NCBI RefSeq assembly: GCF_921293095.1
Contig: NC_060252.1
Coordinates: forward strand, 43,524,881 to 43,588,880
Direction of reading: 5' to 3'
Origin: Ischnura elegans
Lineage: Eukaryota > Arthropoda > Insecta > Odonata > Coenagrionidae
Length of the DNA: 64,000 bases
In this document: positions 46,801 through 58,638 of the stretch, one piece after another
How positions within the stretch are numbered: the first letter of the stretch is position 1
How the letters are laid out: each line of letters begins with the position of its first letter
Notes under the pieces: model-generated
What the model was told of the DNA's origin: nothing
Databases searched by the model: none
What the model saw: only the letters and a program-made list of their open reading frames with translations
Translations under genes and position numbers: made by a program

Positions 46801-48019
46801 ATGGACCAGGGAAAGGAACCAGTACCACTTCCCTTAATTCATTCTGTTCACATTCCCGTGACCTAGTCCGGGGTGAGCTCTAACCAAACCAACGTTCGTG
46901 TTGAATCACTGAGTGAGTGAATGGGTGCCTTAGTATTAAAGCCACTGATGACATGCTTTCAAGTTAATATACTCGTGTGGAATCTCAGGTAGCCCCCAAA
47001 TGAACGTCGGCGGAAATGACGCATATCACCTGGCGCAAAGCCCGTGAAGAATCTCTAAATAAGAGTGCCTCAGTATTTTATCGGATGTACTCTTTTCATA
47101 ATGAAGGAAGAGGCAAATGTTATTAAAAATCTATTCCATATATTCAGAAAATTTCAAGATAGTTTGAGTTTTATAGGAGTACATCACAAAATAAAAAGGA
47201 CAATGAATGACTAGTCGACAGGAAGGTAGGCGCCCTCTTAGAAATATAAGCTCATTATTGGAAAGCAGTAAGAAATTTAGCACAGATATTCCTCTATAGA
47301 GGAGGAAGCAGAGAAAAAGCAAGACTATATATTCCCCTCGTTTGATTTTTCAAGTTTCTATTGTCCGTGATTGCGTGCATTGGCTTTCATTGTCGCTCCG
47401 TGAGGTCTATTGATATTGAGAATGCGTCACGCATGCTTGCTATCCTCTTTCGCTTCACATCACATCGTCGGAGAGTGTGGAGTGAGGTGCGAAGCGTGAG
47501 AAACAGTTTCGCCCAGCCGAATATGGCGAGAGGAACAAAGAATGGAATCACATCCATTCATCGTCCTCATTTTTTATAAAGCCTCCGGCTGGTGCATTAT
47601 AGACGTCGGTAATGTGTAGGACTGTAAAACACGGGGCCGCTTCCACAAATATTACAAAAGAGGATCCTCAATTCGGTCTCTAAATGTGTAGTCACAAACC
47701 GCGCACTTAAATGGGTTTACAGAAATCGCCACGGGCGTCGCTGGCGGAGAAAGTGATCCGAGTTTCATGGGGAAATACGGTATAATGAGGGAAAATGAAC
47801 CAAAATTTATACACATGATGAAGTGATCTATCAATTTCATAACCTTCCAATTCTATTCCTCGCAATTACAAACATAATAATGCCAAATATTGTAAAAATG
47901 AGGATGGCATTGCACTCATCACCGCGCCGCGGACATTTTTGAAAATAGATAAAAATGCGACCGAAGTAACAACAGAATTCAGCCTCGTATGAGATGGAAT
48001 TGGGCCTCCTCTAGGCACT

Positions 48020-48185
48020 ACCCTTGGCCGTTTCACCTACTCCTGCAACAAGAAGTTTTGTTTGGATCGTTGAAGGTAGAGCTCTTCCTAGATTAAGCCA
48101 CAGGTGTGCGATAACACACGTTTAGGGTATGGGTGCAAGTTACTTTCCGTGGGTCACCTCCCACTTCATTGGGGGAGAGGGGGAT
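48020..48185 (-). repeat. SINE-like repeat, family B
   Basis: The minus strand shares GAGGTGACCCACGGAAAG, GTGTTATCGCACACCTGTGG and AGAGCTCTACCTTCAAC with 61655-61800 and partly with 54030-54225. The last of these has a B-box-like head. Confidence 0.55.
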
Positions 48186-48289
48186 ACGCCCTCTTTAAAA
48201 TGAAAGCTCATAATTGTATAAACTGTAAAATATAAGTACAGATATATATTTCTCAATAGAGGAGGAAGTAGTGAAAAAACATTACCAAA

Positions 48290-48700
48290 AAAAGACGACT
48301 GGTTGGATGATGACGACCACATTAAGCAGTTTCGTAAGTAAGTATATTCAAATAAAAAATAAGTTCAGAATGAGAACATCCAATTCCACTAGGAAAGCAT
48401 TAAAAATATCGATGAATTGAATATTGCCACGATATATTACTTCTGAAATATATACGAAGTACTCGTACTTGGGTGAATTTATAACTTTCGCTATTTATTG
48501 AGAAAATTTTAAACTATTTTTCCATATGGAAGCTTAGCATATTAATTAGAGCACAGTGGAGAAAAATTTCTAATGTTCAATTATTAAATATAATGCCATT
48601 AAAAGCAAGAGGTGAAAAATTTTTTAAGCCTTTCCAACAATTGGCAGTAGTTCAAAAATCAATAACGAGATTCCATCGATGAAACAGACAAACAGGCGAA
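48290..48700 (+). repeat. Dispersed repeat, inverted relative of 61010-61270
   Basis: GATTCCATCGATGAAACAGA and TATTGAGAAAATTTTAAAC followed by TTTTTCCATATGGAA reappear in reverse complement at 61010-61270. No coding content was found. Confidence 0.55.
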
Positions 48701-50224
48701 GAAAGTAAACCCTTCACTGCATTTTGTATCATATACGATAGACTACACTCATTGCCGGTTATTTCTAAGGGACAAAATTCTTTCTCTCTAACGCATGGTG
48801 TATCAGAAATGATACAACCTGTCGTTAAGCTGTCGTTCTCGAAGCAGTCAGTAATGCCAAAGATGATCAGCTTCTAATTATGTTGGAGGAAGTCAGTTCC
48901 CCGAATGAGAAACGAGTAAAAGGATTTACGAGAGTGATATCTATGTATGTAATTAGTAAAGGTACGGGCGCCAATGAGAAGTTTTCAGTGAGTATGTGAA
49001 ATGAAAAACTTTTGTGGAAAACTTTCCAAATTGTGATACAAATCCATTTATGTACATGTTTTCAATAACCATAATTTCTTTTCATATGTGATGCATATTA
49101 ACATTTTTCATTAAAAATTAAAAAAACAGCAGAAAAAGTTATTAAAGCATAGTAATTGAAGCGTTTATGGATTTGTTTCGCAAGAAATTTTTTTTGGCAC
49201 TTATTTAGAAATTTATGCAGTTAAGCGTTGAGAAAAAGCGGTTAACAAGAATATTTTTCACTTAACAATTTTTTAACGTGAAGCATGACTCTCGCTCGAC
49301 TAGTCCATTTTCGTTACATGTTACTTATTCACAATTCATGCTATCATCTGAAATTTTCAGGGTACATTAAGTAAACTTTTGTCAACATTTGGTAGAATCT
49401 CAAATTTGAAATTTTTACACCACTGTGTTCTTAGGTGCGTAAAATTTTTCAATTTTCATAAACAGATAATTTAAAAATATAATTGACTTAATTTTCACAT
49501 AAAGCTTAGTCCTTTTAAGCCATTAGGCTGGTTAGAAGGTTCCATTTATACTTAACAGTTGCAATTGCAAGCATAGCATTTATATTGCATTTAAAATGTC
49601 AACTTCATGAGAGAATTCAGCAACAACAACATGGTACTAAACATTTTAAAGAATTTTGAAACCAAAATTGTAGAATTTAATATTTCTTATAAAGTCCAGG
49701 TTACCTACTAAAAGGTGTTACAATTTCACAGTTTCGCTTATTAACCATCTTTTCACTTTTCTTATAATTTCGGCCTGGAATTTTAGATTAAACAGAGTCT
49801 TGGAAAGCAATTTAAGGTATGAGGTACAGCATCCTTTACTAATACTTATTATAGAAAATTTCTATTCTCTTCACAGTAAAAATTGTTATGAAGACAAATT
49901 AAGTGCCAAGCGAGTGATCCAAAAGGAAACAAGAAGAAATATGACCAGCCGCAAGGGAGTGATATGCTCTCTCACCATTTCTGCGAGAGTAGAACGCTTC
50001 TAATCTTTTGAACTACTCAGTGCCATTGGAGAGATTGAAAAAGGACGCAGAAGATTCATCTGAGAATAAAGTTCTGTGCTCAATAAAGAATCGAGATCAC
50101 ACCTAGGGACATTCACTTTCCCACCGAAAATGGCCCACACATCTGGAAACCTACGATCCAATATTAGTATCCCACCAAGCCAGCCACCTGGCAACATCCT
50201 CGTGTGGTTTCTATTTCGACCCCG
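48701..50224. other. Unassigned interior sequence
   Basis: AT-rich interior of the inverted-repeat element; no transposase recognised. Confidence 0.4.
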
Positions 50225-50377
50225 AAACGAAGGGGATTACGTATAGGAGGCCCGATTCCCTCCCATAAAAGGCTTATTTCTGCTGCCACTTCGCTCGCAT
50301 TTTGATCACTTTTCAAAAATATCCGCGGCGCGGTGATGAGTGCAATGCGATCCACCTTTTTCCAATATTTTGAAGTA

Positions 50378-50765
50378 GTATGTTTCTCTACGGAAGCTAG
50401 GCTTGGACGTTGACAGCAGCAGAGAAGTCAAGAGTGATGAAGATAAAATGGATTGACCGTGTGAGTAACCAGGAAGTGCTAAAGAGAGTGGGAGAAAAGA
50501 GAAGCCTCCTAAAAACATTAAGCAGAAGAAGGGACAACTTAGTTGGCCACATTTCGAGGCACGATGGTCTGATGAAGACAATCGTTGAAGGACAAGTGGA
50601 AGGGAAAAAGGGCAAGGGACGGCCCCGAATGAGTTATATAGGACAGGTTATAAAGGATGTAAAAGAGAATAAATATGTAGCTATGAAGAGATTAGCGGAT
50701 AGGAGAGAGAAATGGAGAGCTGCGTCAAATCAATCTTAGGATTGTTGACTAATGATGATGATGAT
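50378..50765 (+). pseudogene. 5'-truncated LINE, second close copy
   Basis: It encodes KWIDRVSNQEVLKRVGEKRS, LVGHISRHDGLMKTIVEGQV and REKWRAASNQS. About seven differences occur over the ~325 bp shared with the copy at 7211-7618. Compared with that copy it has a 33-bp deletion that removes EAFEMWC-stop-RRM, and an in-frame TAG upstream (GGAAGCTAGGCTTGG). It ends in an ATG-repeat tail. Confidence 0.85.
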
Positions 50766-50864
50766 GATGAATGTTCGTAATTGCGAGGAATATAAATGGA
50801 AAAGGTATGAATTTGATAGATAATCACGCATATAAATTTCATTTAACAACCGCAACAATACCTT

Positions 50865-51010
50865 TTTTACCACTGAAACTTAGATCACTTTGTCAGTCAG
50901 CGACGCGAGTGGCGACTTTTGCAAACCCATTTAAATGCGCGGTGGGTGGCAACACATTTAGAGGCCATCTTGAGTATCCTCTTTTCTCATATTCGTGTCT
51001 TCACCATTCT
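50865..51010 (+). repeat. R1 repeat block (part of the right arm)
   Basis: Contains CAGCGACGCGAGTGGCGA, TTTAAATGCGCGGTGGGTGG and CAACACATTTAGAGGCC. Read in one frame it gives ANPFKCAVGGNTFRG. Related copies are at 47642-47790 (minus), 52095-52240 (plus) and, diverged, 28350-28445 (minus). Confidence 0.75.
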
Positions 51011-51180
51011 ACACTCAAACCACCGATGTGGGCACAGACGTAATTTGCCAATATTTACGACTCGTCGAGGATAGCGTTGAGATGAGAGCGTTGGTTTAAT
51101 AGGAGCGATCGTCGAGCCGCAGCAAAAAATACAGCAGAAAATTCACTAACTCCTGATTAACTTTGTGGCTTCCATTGTAT

Positions 51181-51396
51181 GTTTTCTTGGATATTACACA
51201 ATTACTTGTACCACTTCTTTTTTTACAGAGCGCGACCCGGGTTTCGATGAATTATCATCATCTTCAGGCGCCAATTAATAATTAAAAATTAAAAAAAATA
51301 ATTTGCGGCTGAAGATGATGATAATTCATCGAAACCCGGTATCGCGCTCTGTAAAAAAAGAAGTGGTACAAGTAATTGTGTAATATCCAAGAAAAC
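51181..51396. repeat. Palindromic foldback with ~91-bp arms
   Basis: Arms 51181-51271 and 51305-51396 are almost perfect mirrors (GTTTTCTTGGATATTACACA ... CCCGGGTTTCGATGAATTAT). The loop is 33 bp of A/T. Each arm carries an opposed copy of the hammerhead-like motif. One C-to-T-type difference interrupts CCCGGG on the right arm. Confidence 0.85.
51309..51337 (+). ncRNA. Hammerhead-like motif
   Basis: CTGAAGAT, stem GATG/CATC with a 6-nt loop (ATAATT), then GAAACCC. The mirror copy is at 51239-51267 on the minus strand. Confidence 0.4.
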
Positions 51397-51463
51397 TTAG
51401 AAATTGTCAAGTTGGTTAGTTGGCGTCTCACTAGCCCAGATTTGTGAATAACACGAAACCAAT

Positions 51464-51813
51464 CAGGGGCGCCGACTTATAAAAAATATTGGGGGGGCCC
51501 ATATCGGAGGTCTTGCCCCGGGAAGAGGTTAAATTCAAAGTGTCGCAGCACCGAAACACTATCATGATTCACACCACTTGATTCAGTTAACCTGCTTACC
51601 CTTATAATTATTTGTTTTAACACATCGTTGAATTTATTTGAAAAGGTAACTATGGTCAAACATGGAAAATAAAAATTACCAATATATTTTGTGATTTCAC
51701 AAAGCATAATATAACTTAATTATTTTCTTGAATTATTGAGGGGGCTCCGCCCCCCCAAACGAATCTTTGAGGGGGCTCGGGCCCCCTCAGGCCCCATGGA
51801 GTCGGCGCCACTG
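51464..51813. mobile_element. hAT-type MITE
   Basis: It starts CAGGGGCGCCGACTT and ends GAGTCGGCGCCACTG, flanked by a perfect 8-bp duplication AAACCAAT (51456-51463, 51814-51821). The 350-bp interior is non-coding, with a GGGGGGGCCC tract near the left and a CCGCCCCCCC tract near the right end. Confidence 0.92.
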
Positions 51814-52094
51814 AAACCAATATACGACCGCTATGTGACTGATCCATACCAACGTTTGGGGTGAACGATACGATATAAGACTGAAAGATACAGAATCGAT
51901 TCCCAATGAAATCGTCTGAAAGCCTGGGCAAAATTGTTGATAGACCAAATTTTTGTTCATGTTTTTGTTAAAAACGCGTTTGATTTTCATCACTCAAGAC
52001 AGCGATATTTCATTTTAATTAAATATAAAATTTTAATAAAAAAGTATTAAAATTAAAATAAATAAGTGTAAATTTCGGTTCACATCCCTAATTA

Positions 52095-52240
52095 TACCTT
52101 ATTTAACACAGAAGCTCGGATCATTTTGTCCGTTAGCGACGCGAGTGGCGAATTTTGTAAACAAATTTAAATGCGGGGTGGGTGGCAACACATTCAGAGG
52201 CCGACTTGAGGCCCCTCTTTTGTAATATTCGTGCCCGAAA
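52095..52240 (+). repeat. R1 repeat block, third copy
   Basis: AGCTCGGATCATTTTGTCCG, GCGACGCGAGTGGCGAATTT and GGTGGCAACACATTCAGAGG match the block at 50865 in the same orientation. Its frame reads VNKFKCGVGGNTFRGRLE. Confidence 0.75.
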
Positions 52241-52249
52241 CATTCCACC

Positions 52250-52550
52250 AGCACACTTAGAGAAACACCCCCGGCCGACCCCTCGCCATTCGAAATCCGA
52301 GTGCAATTAACACCGTTGCAGGCGGCCCGAAGTTCCGGCCGCTGATACGCATTCAATGCGGTTATATCCCCAACGGCCGACTCCCGTGAAAGATCGGCTG
52401 ACGGCCCCCGCGGAACATCAATCACGACGCGGGCCAGACAAAAGACAAACGGGGCCCGGCCGTTGGAATGAATTATTGTGCGTATCATTCACACCGCGCT
52501 TGTTTGGGCTGTTTCCGGAACGAGTTATCCATGGGCACGCAACCTTTGGC
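52250..52550. other. CpG-rich block, unassigned
   Basis: Unusually rich in CpG and GC for this window (CCCCCGGCCGACCCCTCGCC, GGGGCCCGGCCGTTGG). It follows the R1 block directly and may be part of the same repeat or a CpG island. No splice sites or protein motifs support a gene. Confidence 0.3.
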
Positions 52551-53347
52551 TAACTAATAGAGACGCACGAAATTACTATGCAAGCGGGCATACGTAGAAA
52601 ATACGATAAAAAGAGGAAGGAAGGAAAAATGGGTAGTTTTTGCTCAAAGTTTCTTTCGATAAAATTCGTTGTTTACCAGGCTTCATCGTGATATTGACAG
52701 GTTTCCATATATTTTTAGCAAGACGAGATTATTCATCAAAGCTATACTCGTTGATTAGACTTACATGTGGATCATCCAGTCTGTCCGTCATCGCCAAATT
52801 GGACTTCTCTTCTCAATTCTCAATAAGGCCTACTCCCTTTCAGGTGAATTGTAAATCCTATTCTCTTCCTCCCCAGACAACAAAAAAGTTATATCAAAGT
52901 CGTAATAAAGTGTATGGAGTATTAACAAAGGCCTATGGCGAGTCTGCTATGAGTAAAACAAGAATTTTCGATTGTCATAAGCATTCTAGCATTGCCGTGA
53001 TAACGTTGAAGATAATGAGCGCCCCGGACGCTCCAGCACATCAAAACCGATGAAAACGTATAAAAAGTTGAAAAAATACATTCCATGACGATTTTACAAC
53101 CGTCATGAAATGTATACGACTAAATAAATATGTAAAAAAACTTAAATTCTCATTATAATAACATCGCACAGATCATCGTACATCACTAACCTCGTACAGA
53201 ATAAACGTTACAGGGATTTTTCTCTCATTACTAAATGCCAGTTCGAAATCCGGCGGTCAAATTACTCGCAACACGCACGTTTTTTAATTTTTAAATTTAT
53301 TCTCGCGCAGGTCAACGACTGGTATCCTAACATCTCCCGCCACACGC
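52551..53347. other. Unassigned intergenic sequence
   Basis: A 137-codon frame (52640-53053, non-ATG start) has no motif and I do not treat it as a gene. Confidence 0.35.
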
Positions 53348-54029
53348 CAGGGGCGGATTCAGCATCACGTTTGGGGGAGGGTCGTCATTAGCACGGTCCT
53401 GGGACTTTGTAATACTCTCCGCGAGAGAGGGGCGTTCTCTCCTGTAAAATCTTCTAAAATATCCATTTTTTTTACACATTTTGGAGCCTAAAATATCTTC
53501 ATTAAAAATAAATATTATTAACAAAAGAGGATATTTGACACTTTAAAACGTTTAGGGATACAAAAACTATTTAACTAATAAAAATTCAAAATTTTTGATG
53601 AAATTTTGGAGGTGGTCATGACTAGAGCGCGGAAAAAAAGTCTTTCGACTTTTTGTAAAAGTGGGACTTTTGTGGTTTTAAATACAAATCTTCGCCAATA
53701 TCATTAAATAAAACCGTTTTTAATGATTGTCTTAGAGACTTATTGGGACTTTTCTGATGTGGCGTGACTTTTCCGATTTAAAGAGACTTTTTATTGAAAA
53801 TACTTGCCAAAGTTAATATTTGGCTGTTGTTACCACACTTGTTCAACTTTGTGTCGGACAAATCTTGTTAATTATGCGGTGCATACTACACAAAGCACAT
53901 ATTTACCGTAAAATGTAAGCTACTAACAATTGCTGACGCGGAATTTTATTAATAGCTCCGGAAACTGCAATGAATTCTTTCGATTACTCCACCGTTCATG
54001 AAGTAAACCCATGCAGTGCTTCAACTCGA

Positions 54030-54225
54030 AGGTTGTTTGGTTATGTGAGGGTAGAGCTCACCACGTACTTATCCAATTGCATGTTAAATTCTCATATTGT
54101 TTCTTTCCCTGGGCCACCTCACCCTTTTTTTGCTAAGGGTGTCCAGAGACTTCACAAAGGGACATTATGAACCAACTTATTTGAACCTGGGTGGTCTGCT
54201 GACAAGGGGACAGCGCTACACTGTA
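54030..54225 (-). repeat. SINE-like repeat, family B, inside the hAT element
   Basis: The minus strand has a tRNA-like head with B box CCCAGGTTCAAATA, then a body with GAGGTGGCCCAGGGAAAG and GAGCTCTACCCTCACA. This body is shared with 48020-48185 and 61655-61800. A CTATCTATCTATGC-type microsatellite follows at 54226-54290. Confidence 0.55.
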
Positions 54226-54805
54226 TGCTAGCTATCTATCTATGCATGCTATCTACATATGTATGCTATCTACACTCTACTTTTTTGCAGGAGATTAGTG
54301 AAAAAATTAATAAAGTTAGTGGAAATAAAAATATATGAAAGATTATCAAGAATTTCTGACGAAGTGAATGTCTCACGTTGAGTGTAAATGGTTACGAAAT
54401 GAGCCTACATTGTAGAGAGGCAAACAATGCGCTCTTGGCACTCGGTCGAAGAGGAAAAATGAAGGCTCAACAAGGACTGGTGAATGCATACACATTGTAT
54501 GAACACAATTCTATACGCACAAATTGTGCGAAAATCCACAGAGGAAAAACCATTTAGCCAAAAAAAGTTATCACCGTGGCTTGTCCCGGTATACTTGAAT
54601 AACAATTCTATATATTCGAGTAAGCCGCGTAAAGTTTCAGTCATTTGCTGAGGTCCCCAAGCGTCGCAAGACCATCGTCCACTCGTTTGTGCAGCCCATC
54701 CCAAGAAAATTTACAAGGTGAAAGGACAGACGTCTTCAGAAGCCAAGCAGACCGCGTATGGTTCACTATGCAAGTACCTGTAAGTAAGCTTCCTTGTTTG
54801 GAGAT

Positions 54806-55856
54806 AATAATGCTAGAGAGAATTTACTACTTCTCCTAACCGATGGAGCGGCGTACATGGTTTAAGCCGCCAATGTTTTGCTGTTTTTCTACCCTAAAGT
54901 GATTCACATCACTTGCAAAGTGCAAAGCAAATATTTCCCACTGCAAATAAGTGGGTCTCTACCATTAAGAAGGTAGGTACTAGCTGTTAAAAAAATGAAA
55001 ATAAAATTTGCAATATATTACTGCAGAAATTATATTTTATATTTTCGTAAGTATTTTTGAAAGCACTATCGCGCGTGGAAATATACAAAACATTTTGCTG
55101 TGATCTGCCATTGCCTCCGGATCCAGTCCTCACGAGATTTGGAACATGGCTGGAAGCTTTCGTGTTCAATGCACAACACTTCGAGAAAATAAAGAATGTA
55201 AGCAATTATTTGTAGTTATGATTGTGACTGATGAATCAATTTCATTATACGAAATAGAATTCCTGCAATTTTGCTCAGTTAAAAATAACTACAACTACAC
55301 GTTCTAAATAAGAAGAGGAAAACTGTTAATTTTTTACTTATAGGTTATAGAGAATATTGACCCTGAAGACGATGCAGAATGTATAGAAAATGCTCGAGAA
55401 CTCTTTGAAGATAGAACACTCCCACTGGAAATGATATGTATTTCAGCATCCTTTGGCTTTTTGGTAGAAAAAATCAAATATCTTGAATCTTCCACCCTGA
55501 GCCTCAGTGATTCGGTGTCTACAATAATGGATGTGAAGAAGAAACTTGAATGTGTAAAGGGTGAACAAGCCGTAAGTGTTTATGGCAAATTGTGCAATGT
55601 TTTGGATAAAAACGAAGGCTTCAAGTCAATGACTGGTATAGCTTAGATTCTCAACGGAGAGATCAAGGGGCAGACATCTAATGTTTTACAAAAACTCACC
55701 TTAAGTGAAGTGGCTACGCTGCGATATGCTCCTATTACAACATGTGAAGTAGATCGATCGTTTTCGACGTATAAACTTATTTTCACCGAACGTCGCACAA
55801 CAATTACCATGGAAAACATAGATAAATACCTTATCTATCACTATTTCACTAAATAA
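54806..55856 (+). pseudogene. hAT transposase, C-terminal half, with intron
   Basis: Three pieces follow the hAT order. 54806-54975: ENLLLLLTDGAAYMV, stop, then FYPKVIHITC (family LL..TDAA.YM..A...L....YP...H.TC). 55049-55199: VFLKALSRVEIYKTF then DLPLPPDPVLTRFGTWLEAF (family LPLPP.PVLTRWGTWL.A). 55344-55856: IENIDPEDDAECIENAREL onwards to APITTCEVDRSFSTYK, the C-terminal dimerisation region (family API..C.VERSFS.YK). Pieces two and three join across 55200-55343, which begins GTAAGC and ends TTACTTATAG, a good GT-AG intron. In-frame stops at 54863-54865 and 55644-55646 make it inactive. The conserved W of TRWGTW is F, and E of VERSFS is D. No N-terminal zinc finger was recognised. Confidence 0.85.
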
Positions 55857-56328
55857 TTTTTTGGCAATACAACTCAAAGTGAATGAAAATAAGTTTTTTT
55901 CCTTTATTTTATATCATGCAATTAATGAATAAAATCTGTTAGCCATAGTCTTTAACTTGACTTTAATATCCCTATTTCAAAATGAAGATAGCTATTGATC
56001 AGCTAAATAATTACAGGGGTCAACTACATTCTTAAACAATTGCTGATCATAAAAGCAAGTGTTATTCAGAATTTAACGAAATATTTTGTAAATTATGGTG
56101 ATCTCCTGTCTTAAAAGTCCATAATATAACACGTAAACCCACGAATCCGCATCTATACCCTCCTTTCTCCATTAATTCAGTTAAATTCAGCCACTTTCTC
56201 ATGAAAATAACTCAGACTTTTTAAGAGACTTTTTTCGAAAATATTGACGACTTTTTAGGCGACTTTTTTTGAAAAATTGGAGACTTTTTTTCCCGCGCTC
56301 TAGTCATGATACCCCAAAATCGCCACTG

Positions 56329-58586
56329 CTACCCCACCCCCTATTGAGGAGGAATGCATGGTAGTACGAGGACATACGGATCATCAAGAAAACGCTGTAC
56401 CCGACCGATCACCTCGCTATCCACCATTTCTAGGTTATTAAGTGCCATGTCAATTTTTTTTCAACGTCCCAATTAATCGAAAGAGGGTCACCAGGCGTTT
56501 ATTATTGCCACCGCCTCCCTGGTGGCTCTTTTCGCTCGTTCCTAGAAATCTGTGTCGATAAGGGCGACAGACGGTAGCGTGCGATCCGCGTGCATTGCCG
56601 AGGAAATCCCCGCGTGTAAAATCGATTGCCGGGTGCAAGGGAATGTTGAACGCGGAAATCTTAATGGGATTAGCGGTCAGAGAAATCACCGATTCGGGGA
56701 GTTGATAGAGAAAGAGAGAGAGAACCAAGAGGGCTTTTTGCGACGGGAAACCTTTCAGATAGTTTCACGTTGCGTTGCACTCTCGCAGCAATAAAGCCGG
56801 ACGAAGAGGGGAACCCCTATTGTTTCCAATCGCATATAACCCTTTCCTCACTATCACGTGCAGGGGCACATGCGAGTAAACTAAGGGACTGTTCAAACTA
56901 ACTAAGTTTGCAGTCGATTTGATGTTGTTCTTGCGTACCCAACTCGTATAGAAGCTTCCAATGGATGCCATTCAATCGATCACTGTCACAGCACGCAAAC
57001 GCACGAAACTATTGTAGGGCACCAAATTACTCGTTACTATAACGTCTTTAGACTCATAGTTGTGTAGTTTACGTTGAGTACTTTTTTTGTGTTCAGGCTC
57101 CTTTCATAAACAGGGAGTACGGAAAAAAGAACACCACAGTGAAATTTGAAACAAAAATGCATAAAAAATATTATGTAGCATGGTACAGGAATGTGCAACT
57201 TTCGCTTTTATGGCTAAGTAATATTTTTTAGCATCACGATGCACAAAGAAATTATTTTCATCAAGAACACTTAATTTTCATTCATTATTTTCAGTTGAAA
57301 TAGTCTTTTTTAAACATATTTCATTATTTTAAACAGCTGAATACACATATTAAAGAAAACACGCAAATCTTACCATGACCATTCATTTTTACAAAGTAAA
57401 AATATTCTAAATAAAAAAATCATTACCCAATACACCTGGTCCAGAATCATTATGCATATCATAAATGTTGTTTTCAAACCATTTGTATTGTGCATTACAT
57501 TGAAAAATTATAACATATAGCCTACTAAATTAAAATTATTAATGAAAGAATGTTGAGAAATAAATAGTTTACTTACACCGAAAAACTATTTTTTCATGAT
57601 AATTTATGAAGCAATTGTTTTTCATCATGCACAAATTTTATCCAAATTTCACCCATTTTCCTCTAAATGTTGACCTGGATTTGAGGAATCTGCATTTGGA
57701 TGCAAAACTGTCGTTTTGAAATTCAGTAACATAGCCAACCAAGTCATAATGTGTATTTCCAGAAGGAAGTGATAACACTTCCCTCGGTTTTGGTTTCGTT
57801 GGGCCATCAGAATCTGCATCAAAGGCCATTTTTTATCATCGACCAAGAACTTTTTTTAAAACATACCTTGTGATAATAAGAAAGTAAACACTACATAGGT
57901 GCTTTGGTGAATAACTCGGAAATCATCACAACATCGTCATGATATAAAATTTTTATATGATTTCATGGTTGGTTACTTTACATTAAGTTTATATCGATTT
58001 TATGCAGCTGTTCCATTTCCACCAATTAAAAAATTTAAGCATCTTATTCTTATCCTTGTACACCATCGTTCGTTAGCACGTAAATTTCTTTCGTAAATAC
58101 TTTTTCTCTTTTTTGGCAAAATGGGCCATGGATATTATTTGAATGATACATTTTGAACGAAAAAATTAGCTCTGGAAGGGTCTAAACTGTCATAAAATAC
58201 TGAATCTACATGACACTTCACAGGGTACCGTAAAAATATTTTAGGTCTCAATGTAAACACGAGAAATATATTTATCTATCTATCAATGTAAAAGAAATCC
58301 CATTTACTCGTAAATCAATAATTTTGACACAAATGTTATTGGGATTCTATTTTCCCCCATAGCGCAACAGGGTGAATTGTAAAAAATCAATTTCTCGTCG
58401 CCTACGGATAATAGTTCATGTTCCATGCGTCCTTCCCCGAAGATTGAACTAATACTCGATAGTCAAATATATTCTTGGGACAACAATGGCGGAAAATTAC
58501 ATGAAACCAAAACTAGAACTTGGCTAATAATGACCTCATATTGAACGTTAAACCAAAGTTTATTATAGGTAGGAGCACTTTATTAT
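56329..58586. other. Unassigned intergenic sequence
   Basis: A moderately CpG-rich patch (56480-56800) with frames on both strands but no motif, then AT-rich DNA. Confidence 0.4.
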
Positions 58587-58638
58587 CATTTAGCCAATCA
58601 CCTGAATGATACAGAGCATTTAGCCAATCATCTGAATG
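58587..58638 (+). repeat. Short tandem duplication
   Basis: CATTTAGCCAATCACCTGAA and, 30 bases on, CATTTAGCCAATCATCTGAA; about 22 of 30 bases of the unit are seen twice. Confidence 0.7.

Larger units (their letters stand above)
47640..51010. mobile_element. Large inverted-repeat element, right arm split by a LINE
   Basis: Left arm 47640-48015 and right arm 50225-51010 are inverted copies at about 75-85 percent. Shared landmarks are CGATTTCTGTAAACCCATTT against CGACTTTTGCAAACCCATTT, ATTCCTCGCAATTAC in both, GCATTGCACTCATCACCGCG in both, and TCGGGCCTCCT against TTGGGCCTCCT. The right arm is longer because a LINE copy (50378-50765) sits in it. The ~2.2-kb interior has no recognisable transposase. 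The shape parallels the elements at 0.3-2.7 and 25-27 kb. Confidence 0.6.
53623..56302. mobile_element. 2.68-kb hAT transposon, inactive
   Basis: The ends TAGAGCGCGGAAAAAAAGTC and GACTTTTTTTCCCGCGCTCTA are inverted repeats. They are flanked by GTCATGAC (53615-53622) and GTCATGAT (56303-56310), an 8-bp duplication with one mismatch. Both subterminal regions hold several copies of GACTTTT (around 53645-53790 and 56215-56290), likely transposase-binding repeats. The interior has a decayed transposase on the plus strand and a SINE-like insertion. Confidence 0.9.
53348..56328. mobile_element. hAT-type MITE split by a hAT transposon
   Basis: Left part 53348-53622 starts CAGGGGCGGATTCAG, and right part 56311-56328 ends AAAATCGCCACTG. 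These are the ends of the CAGTGGCG family. The hAT element at 53623 separates them. I could not find a good 8-bp duplication for the outer MITE, so it may be old. Confidence 0.65.

Noticed and set aside
52640..53053. 137-codon frame
   Set aside because: It opens at a non-ATG codon and has no domain or splice context; base composition is like the flanks.
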